NCBI GenBank assembly: GCA_037176885.1
Contig: JAWWNJ010000075.1
Span: 1,178,001 to 1,242,000 of the forward strand
Direction: 5' to 3'
DNA length: 64,000 nt
DNA from: Favolaschia claudopus
Lineage: Eukaryota > Basidiomycota > Agaricomycetes > Agaricales > Mycenaceae
In this document: one piece after another, positions 57,152 through 64,000 of the stretch
Position numbering within the stretch: the first letter of the stretch is position 1
Layout: every line of letters begins with the position of its first letter
Made by a program: the position numbers and the translations under genes
The notes under the pieces: generated by a model
What the model was told of the DNA's origin: nothing
Database searches by the model: none
The model's input: only the letters and a program-made list of their open reading frames with translations

Positions 57152-57806
57152 TCATGCCTTACCAAAAATTGTAGCGAACGTAGTTCCCTTGAACCTGCAT
57201 GATTCGTCAAAGAGGCACCCCGCGGCATGAATGAACCACTCACCCGAGGTAACCATTCCCGGGGTCGTGGAAGTTTCTGAAGTGACGAGCCCAGTCAGTG
57301 AGGGAATGGTGCGAAAACGACCACGAACATGTAGCCTCGGTCGCTGGCGATGCCCAACTTGTCTTTGAAGAATTGCGCCAAGGCAGCGCTGTATCTCTCG
57401 TTCTTCTCTGCACTAAGGTTTCCCAAGCTGATCTGCGACACATCCTTCAACTCGCATCCCGAGAACATTTATCGCCCCCAGGACCCACGATGGTCAGTGC
57501 GAACGCAGGATCCAAAGTCCCCGCAAAGGTGAGGGTCTTGTTGTAGGTTATGCTCGTGGTAATGTACGCTTCGGGCTTCCCCAAGATTTCCGCGCCAACC
57601 TAGAATGAGAGTAGTTGGACGAGATCTCGTTCTTGTAATTTTGGAGAGATTCCTTAGAAAATTCGAGAGCAAATTCCGTTTCGTTTGGAATCTGAATAGA
57701 GGAACATGTTAACATCGATAACACGTTAATCATTAACGGGAATTCGAGAGATGAGCAGTCGGGCTCAACTTACTTGGATGTTAACCATGAGCTCAAGGTA
57801 AGGCAT
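57152..57806 (-). CDS. MIF-like tautomerase, copy 2
   Basis: Six exons from ATG 57806 to TGA 57152, about 117 residues. It starts MPYLELMVNI with the catalytic Pro2. Further landmarks are VGAEILGKPEAYITTSITYN, KTLTFAGTLDPAFALT, NERYSAALAQFFKDKLGI, SDRGY, FHDPGNGYLGFKGTTFA. The second intron would start with GA instead of GT (AAG|GAATCT at about 57671, acceptor TAG at about 57602), at the same place as a normal GTATCT donor in copy 1. Either it is a rare GA-AG intron, a splice mutation or a sequence error. It is divergently placed toward glutathione reductase, which is convergent on the same strand. Confidence 0.8.
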
Positions 57807-58004
57807 GGTCGGTGTTGGTGGGTCGACTTCAAGACGAACAGGTGGTGGGAGCTCTCCCGAATTGGCTGACCTTTAAATACTTTTCTCTTCGGGACTAACC
57901 AAAATCCGCCAGAGGCTATCAACTTTTGGTTTGCTTATTCGCTCGGGACCTTGGGATTTGTACACCATTAACAACCTTCTAAACAGAATTACAATGTGCG
58001 CTAT

Positions 58005-59771
58005 TCAACGAAGGGTGACCAATTCTGGAGAAGGTGATGAGCCATAACAAATAAAACTCGAAGCGAAGGGAGGAGTTCACCTTCAGCAGACGTCGGGTGG
58101 ATAGCTACGGTATCATCGAGATCCTTCTTGCGCGCTGCACTTCGGTCAGAAAACCGAATCCACGATGAAGGTAACTCAACCTACCTTTCATCTTGACCGC
58201 AACAGCAAAGCCCTGCATCATCTCGTCGCTGCCGGCGCCAATAATATGGATACCGACGACGCGTTCCTCTGGACCCACGCAGATAACCTTGAACATTGAC
58301 GGCTCCTTGTGCTCCTCGTCAATCATAGAGAAATAAAGGGAACGGAACGAGGTTTTGTCTGTGGGTATAAGAAGGCTGCTACATACGGAGCAGTAGGAAA
58401 GCTCTCACAGATTTTGACATCGTCACCATATTTCTCGCGAGCTTGAGGTTCAGTCAAACCTGTGGTGCCAATAGTAGGATGCCTAGATGAGTATGTGAGC
58501 AACCGAGGAAAGAGTAACATCCAGATATCTCACGAGAAAACGACCGTTGGAATGTCGTCGTAGCTCAGCTTGTCGTCCTTGAACTCAGGAGGCCCGAATA
58601 GTCGGTTCGACAACTTCCTTCCTGCGGCAATCGCAACTGGCGTAAGGAGAGCCTTACCCTGTACGTCACCAATGGCAGTGATTCCCTTCACGTTAGAGTT
58701 CTGGTACTCGTCGACTATTATGTCGCCTTTGGGGTTCAGTTTAACGCCAAGTTCTTCCAGTCCCATGTTGGCGGTGAGTGATTTACGACCAACTGCCCAA
58801 AGTAAGCAGTCGACTTCAATGGTCTCTCCCTTGTCCGTTGTGATGGTGAGCGTCTTGCCCTTCTCTCCCACAACCTTCACAACTTTACTCGACCTATGAA
58901 TGTGAACTCCCGTCTTCTCCATCCATGGCGTCAACACCTCCTGGAGAGAAGGGTCAAAAGTGCGAAGCACGTTCTCTTTGCGGATGATGATGTGCGTCTC
59001 CGAACCGAGAGCATTGAATACACCGGCCAGTTCAACAGCAATGTAGCCCGCCCCAACTACCGCCACACGCTTGGGCTGTTCTTCCAGCGCAAAGAAGCCG
59101 TCGCTATCGATTCCAAGAGATGCACCGGGGATCTCGTCGTCTGAAGGAATAATCGGTTGCCCGCCAACCGCAATGCAAATGTTGTCAGTCTGCAGGGTGT
59201 ACTTCTGGCCATCGGGCCGTGTGACCTCCACTGCGTTCGCAGAGGTGAGGCGTCCGAAACCGTGGTGGTGCTCGACGCCCTCCTTCTCGAAGTTACTAGC
59301 ATAGATCCCGTTGAGTTTGCGAATGTACGCGTCGCGTTGAGGCTTGAAAGTAGCCCAGTCGAATTTCGGGATTGCCTCGCCCTTGATTTGATACCCGCGA
59401 GCGTGATGAGTGAACTTCTCTTGCAAGTCGGCAGCATGCCACATAATCTGAATCAAGTCCATGAGAGCGCAACAGGCTTGAGGACATCGAAATTTACCTT
59501 CTTTGGGACACATCCTACGAATGGTTAGATACAACAAAGATAACTAGTCGATTTACCTACCAACATTCACGCAAGTTCCACCCAATATTCCGGTCATTTC
59601 GACCACCGCCACCTTCTTTCCGTACGACGCAGCTCGTCGCTACACGCAGGTTAAGGCTAAGGCAGATCATGAAGCATCGAAACGCACAGAGCACCCAGAA
59701 CCTCCACTCCCACCTCCAATCAAGACAAGATCATACTTTTCGACAGTAGGCTTGTCGAAAATGGGCGGCAT
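58005..59771 (-). CDS. GLR1: glutathione reductase
   Basis: Exons from ATG 59771 to TGA 58005 give about 475 residues. FAD-binding KYDLVLIGGGSGGSG, the redox disulfide in GGTCVNVGCVPKK, the NADPH-binding VAVVGAGYIAVELAG with the Arg pair RKENVLR, the FAD-ribityl block ITAIGDVQGKALLTPVA and the C-terminal interface HPTSAEELVTLR with the catalytic His are all present. It reduces glutathione disulfide with NADPH in cytosol and mitochondria. No presequence is visible at this ATG. Introns of 45-57 nt close in phase (for example GTGAGAG donor at about 58411 joining KIYKTSFRSLYF). The gene is intact. Confidence 0.93.
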
Positions 59772-60129
59772 CGCAGTAGAAGACAAGGTTCTTGAAATCT
59801 GAATAACACTTAATTTCGGAGGTATTTGAGGTCAGAGAGAGCACACCAAGGAGAGCCTGGAGATGGCAGATCTCGTTGACAGTCTGGAGATGTGGAACGC
59901 CAGCGCTAAATAGGCTAGGCGTTATAAAGAGTAGGGTTCAAAACGCGTCGTGACTGGCTCAGTAAGGCGACAGTCGCGTAAGAAATAGCGCGGCAGCCTT
60001 ATTACCAATGACATCACATGTCGGTCCAATGTCGGTCTTGGTCGGCGTTGCAGGCAATTGGCGGGCAACGGCGGGCAAAGACTTGCCAACATTCAGCTGC
60101 ATTAGCAAGTACAGCTGAGTACATCGTAG
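59772..60129. other. intergenic stretch
   Basis: 358 bp between glutathione reductase (start side) and SPB4 (end side). It holds the promoter of the reductase; no specific site is recognised. Confidence 0.4.
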
Positions 60130-62593
60130 CTAATCGAAGTCTGCAAATTCAGCATCAAATGCTGTCCGACTGATCTCCCCCTTCCTCATCTTTTTCGCCA
60201 TGCGCTCCTCTCGCGCTAGCTCGTCCCAATCATCGTCCCCTCCATCCTCGCGTTCGCCGTGCTCACCGTGCTCACCGTGTTCGCCGTGTTCATCGTCCTT
60301 CACTTTGTTACCCGCAGCCTGTGTCTTCTGCCACTTTCTTTTCTTATCCTTCTTCTCCCGTCGTTTCTCCCTCCCCTCTTTCTTTACGACCTTATCACTC
60401 CAAGCTTGATTGGCCTTCTGCTTCTCAGCCCGTTCAACCCGTCGTTTTTCTCGTTCGGCGTCCAGCACAGTAGCCGCAGCGACCCCTTCGGCGAGACGTT
60501 TTGCTTCTTGCGCCTTATCTAGATATGCGAAGGAATTCCACTACAGAGAATCAGAATGAAACCGAGATTGGACGATGACTGTCTTACATCGACCGCGGCA
60601 TCGTTCCAATTATCGCGGGGTACGTCTTTCAACTCAGGCATACGAGGAAGCCGTAGAAGACCGAAGCTTTTAGCCACGCCGACAAGATCGAGGTCTTTCA
60701 CTCGAAAGATATACGAAGCTTCGTGCTTTGTATAAGCCCGAACAAAAGACACAAACGCTTTGGCGGCCTTGAATGAGAATGTTAGTGCCGCGTCTTCGTT
60801 GGGGAATTTTTGGGTAGTACCTGATCATGTATTGCTCTGTCGGTCAAAATTGTTTTCCGTATGCGGTCGAGGAAAACCGAGACCTCTGGATCATCTAGCC
60901 GAGAAGGCTCTCCCGCTTCTTCTTCATCTAAGGGGGCAGCCATAGGCTGATCGCCAGAACCTGCAAAATACGGCCGTTCAGATATTGGGATTTTCCTGAT
61001 GGCCAGAAAGTCTGTCTAGGGATCAACTTGGGTGCATGTTGAAGGTTAAAGAATTGACCAACCGACATACGACGTCTCGCGGCCAACGAGTAGAACCCAC
61101 GCCCTCCCGTGGCGCCCAGCTCGAGCTGTGCGTCCACAACGATGAGAAAAAGCCTTGGGGTCTGAGGGAGGGTCAAACTGGATGATGATATCGACCTGAG
61201 GCAGATCGAGCCCTCTCGCAGCCACGTCAGTGGCCAGAAGGATAGACGGAGAGGCAGCAGTAGCCGGAGTGTCAGAGAATGCAGCTAACGTCCGTGTCCT
61301 CGCGGCAGGAGGAAGGTGGCCATGCAGCGAAAACAAAGCAGTTCCAAGGGGCAGTATATCTTGTAAGATCTAGGACTTCCTTAATTCAACTAAATCGAGG
61401 GGCGCGGAAAAAATCCGTACGCGGTAAAAATAATCGACACATGCACCGGTCGCAAAATATACAATAAATCGGCACGACTTGTGTTGTGTGACCTCCGACG
61501 AAATAATCCGCGTGAGTTGAACCAATTTTTCAGATGCAAGACAGGCAATATAATGAATTTTGAGACTGCCTCGAAGATGAATCTCACTTGGTGCCGTTGA
61601 ATGTAAACTCACTTGGCGGGTATTCGTCTCTCCTCTACAATCTCCCGAGGCTGAGCAGCAGCGGCTACTGATTTCAGCTTCTTTGCTTGTACTTTGACAA
61701 CAATACGAGCAGGATTCCGCAGTCCGACGCGTACAAGCTCGGAGAGCGCGTCCGCATCCGTCATAGTCGCGCTGAATAGTCCAGTGCGCCTCTGTTTCGG
61801 TAAATGGGTGATTATTCGCGTCACCGCAGCTTGAAATCCCAGGTCAAGCAGTCTATAGAGACTCATAAGCCGGTGAAGGCAGCAGTAGGCAGCAGTAGTT
61901 CCAACGCACCTATCTGCCTCGTCTAATACAAGAACTTCCAGCTCTTTGACGCTCACTGCATTCTTGCCCTTTCCGAGCAAAAATTCCTCAACGCGACCAG
62001 GTGTGCCTATTACTATATCGGCACCAGACTCCGTAAACCGCTGTACATCATGAGCTGGAGACGATTTGTCTGAGGAAATAAGCAAAAGTGCGTCGGGATA
62101 TTTTGGATCTGGAGGTTCTGAATTATCATCTGCCGACGGAAGTCTAGGTTGGGCGGAAAGAAATAGCGATACAACGGAGTGTATTTGAGTTGCTAGTTCT
62201 CTAAAGCACGTTAGAGCATGATCCTATTGAAGCCCTGCGGTGTCAACCTACGCACCGTGTTGGACTAATGATCAGCGCCCCGAGTTCATTCTTCCGTAGT
62301 TTGCGTTCTCGTCGTATGAGACGTTCCAGTATAGGGATGACAAAGGCGAGCGTCTTTCCGGAGCCAGTGACCGCTTCTACTACGACGTCCTTATGTTGCA
62401 TGAAGAGTGGTATTGTCGACGCCTGAACCGGGGTCATTTGGGTGTGGCCTAGAGATTGTATGACATCCAGTCTGAAAATTCGACGATTAGATAGCGCTTT
62501 GAGTTTCTTTGAGAACCGGCTTTACATCCATGGTGTCAGTGAAGTTGGGAGGGTAGACCAAGCACCACCAAACGCGTTCGAAGTAGAAGACAT
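60130..62593 (-). CDS. SPB4: DEAD-box ATP-dependent rRNA helicase SPB4
   Basis: Multi-exon gene of about 640 residues. Exon 1 (62593-62526) encodes [20 protein letters not shown] and joins in phase 2 to [19 protein letters not shown] (Q-motif). Then come AVTGSGKT (motif I), SPTRELA (Ia), IGTPGRV (Ib), VLDEADR (II), LFSATMT (III), [15 protein letters not shown] (IV), [12 protein letters not shown] (V) and [11 protein letters not shown] (VI). The C-terminal extension with [17 protein letters not shown] and [12 protein letters not shown] is specific for SPB4/DDX55, a nucleolar helicase needed for 60S subunit assembly. A basic, lysine-rich tail carries four GEH triplets (60258-60290) before ending at 60130. 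All introns close in phase; the gene is intact. Confidence 0.93.
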
Positions 62594-62860
62594 AAAAAGT
62601 TTGCCATTCCGTTTGTTTGCCATCAGGGTTGATGGTTCTGGAACCAAACTCGTCCTCGCATCTCAAAAAGGCAATTTTCAATACAAGGAACAGCGGGACG
62701 ACTAAAGCACGACAATAACGGAATGCAGCAGTTTGCGGGATACATACAACACTAGATGTTACATAGTTTCCAATCAAATGATGTTCCAAACCCAGAATCA
62801 GATCCTCTTGCGTTAAAACAAATCTGCGCGTCAATTCCACCCCTTATTGGTGTGCTGTGA

Positions 62861-64000
62861 TTAGCTCTCCCATTGCTTGCTATCGAGGCAAAAGTCGTTC
62901 CATAGCTAAGATGCAATGATAAGGATTACGACCGATAGCTCGGGAAGAAATAGTCACCTCCGTCATAAATCCAGGGTATTTGTCGTCCTTGTCCTTCTCA
63001 TTAAGAGTTTCGAGGAGATCCTTCAATTTCTTCTCCAGTCTCGGATCCACATCGCAGAGACGCTCAATTTCGTGTTCGATCCGCATATAAAGATGATATA
63101 AATAATGTCGGGCCTGATGGCTGTTTTGGGTTAGCATTGTATTGGCGCCCAAGTCGAGAGCGTACTAGGCAACTGCTCTGCGAGCACACTGTGCTCCGAC
63201 AACGAGTCTGAAGCCAGGTCGGTAATGGAATTTGGGTGCCAACGCACTGTTCTCGAAATCATGTGTGGTGGTTTTACCGTATTCGACATCGGCGTCTGTT
63301 TCAAGTACATTCTGAAGAAAATAAATCGGGAACAAAGATAAAGGCACGAGATTAGCTACCTCAAAGGTTTCCCTATTGTAAAAACCTGCGACAGTCGTTA
63401 AGGTGCAACAACCTGAGGTGTTGCATGCTTTGTTTCCGCGCTTCCAGCACGCTTGGCAATCCTTGTCTTCCGCAGTCATAGGACCCAAGAGGAGAGGCCG
63501 GTCCAGGGTTGTCGTGAATGGGGTAGACCACGTAGAAAGCACCATTGACTCGGCAACAGCTTCTGTCCGTTGTCGCATAGTTCGGATTGCAGCCTCGTAA
63601 GACCATTCTATCTTGCATTAAACATGGTAATGGTTAGATGTTGAACGCACATACTATCGTTCTCTGAAACATTCTGCAGAAGGTCGGGATCAAAGTGCCT
63701 CTTGACGAGAAACTCAACGTATTCCGTGAAGTGTTCCTCCACGTCGCGACGGGCATAATATTCAGGGCTGAGCGCATTGACCAATTCGGGGTCGGTCTCG
63801 GAAGGAAGATTTGCGTCGTCGATGAAAGAATCCCTATCATGCTGGTCTTCAGAAGATTCGGCTTCGGATTCATAGGTAGAATTCGAGTGACCGGTCTCGC
63901 TAGCACTGCTGTTAGGATCCCACGCTAGTGACTCATCCTCACTATCGCTTGCTTCTTTAACCACTGTCTTACGAGCAGACCTGGGCGAAGACCTCTGTTC
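62861..64000 (-). CDS. DUF4211 domain protein, 3' part; runs off the window
   Basis: The open frame enters from beyond 64000 and ends with TAA at 62861 after several short introns, giving about 290 visible residues. It starts with an acidic, Ser-rich region (SDSEDESLAWDPN, EAESSEDQ), then DSFIDDANLPSETDPELVNA, VEEHFTEYVEFLVKRHFDPD, the paired cysteines CQACWKRGNKACNTSGCC, FHYRPGFRLVVGAQCARRA, HQARHYLYHLYMRIEHEIER and a final WNDFCLDSKQWES. This order matches the DUF4211 domain of fungal and animal chromatin-type proteins; the CxxC pairs probably bind zinc. Function is unknown. The N-terminal part is outside the window. Confidence 0.8.

Noticed and set aside
62487..62840. 117-residue minus-strand open frame upstream of SPB4
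   Set aside because: The real first exon of SPB4 (62593-62526) lies inside it in another frame and joins in phase to the Q-motif exon.
1..64000. CRISPR arrays, bacterial operons, rRNA genes, viral genes
   Set aside because: None is visible; gene structure, introns and transposon types are those of a basidiomycete nucleus.

Overview
The window is nuclear DNA of a filamentous basidiomycete, most likely an Agaricomycete. Genes carry many short introns of about 45-70 nt with GT-AG ends and CTAAC-like branch sites. Promoters are short, F-box/LRR genes of the mushroom-specific type occur, and a full KDZ (Kyakuja-Dileera-Zisupton) DNA transposon is present. No bacterial-type operons, CRISPR arrays or rRNA genes are seen.

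Layout. 0-10 kb is transposon-worn. It holds the 3' end of a small unknown gene, an intact F-box gene (1831-3450), and a second F-box gene (4351-7000, minus) broken by two miniature inverted-repeat elements: a TA-flanked mariner-like one and a hAT-like one with an 8-bp target duplication. Removing both in silico with one target copy each leaves an exact 542-codon frame. A perfect 790-bp palindrome sits just upstream of that gene, and another TIR element lies at 9358-9946. 10-14 kb holds one small membrane protein with a PPxY tail and a long gene-free, low-complexity stretch.

14.5-30.3 kb is one element of 15,755 bp: a KDZ transposon with inverted ends, an 8-bp target duplication with one mismatch, subterminal clusters of a palindromic GGATNNATCC motif, a near-complete KDZ transposase and three unrecognised cargo genes, one with twin AT-hooks. 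It was inserted inside a copy of a tandemly arrayed tRNA-like, SINE-like repeat with a Pol III B-box and T-tract terminators. The two halves of the split copy lie on either side of the element, and the array continues on both sides (13.8-14.5 and 30.3-32.5 kb). A further hAT-like element follows at 33.5-34.0 kb.

34.7-64 kb is mostly ordinary gene space: an unknown protein, a 1,401-aa WD40 protein, a GFA/CENP-V zinc protein, a 500-aa membrane-type protein, a degenerate 2OG-oxygenase-like protein, RNA polymerase I/III subunit RPC40, a PDX-like lipoyl-domain protein, the checkpoint clamp subunit Rad1, two MIF-like tautomerases, a PI-PLC X-domain protein, an isoaspartyl peptidase/L-asparaginase, glutathione reductase, the ribosome-biogenesis helicase SPB4 and the C-terminal part of a DUF4211 protein. 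These are housekeeping functions of DNA repair, transcription, redox control and ribosome assembly, with no shared pathway.

RPC40 and the asparaginase carry small indels that break otherwise well conserved frames, so part of the apparent gene damage in the window may be assembly error. Exon joints given here were worked out by hand from splice signals and phase.
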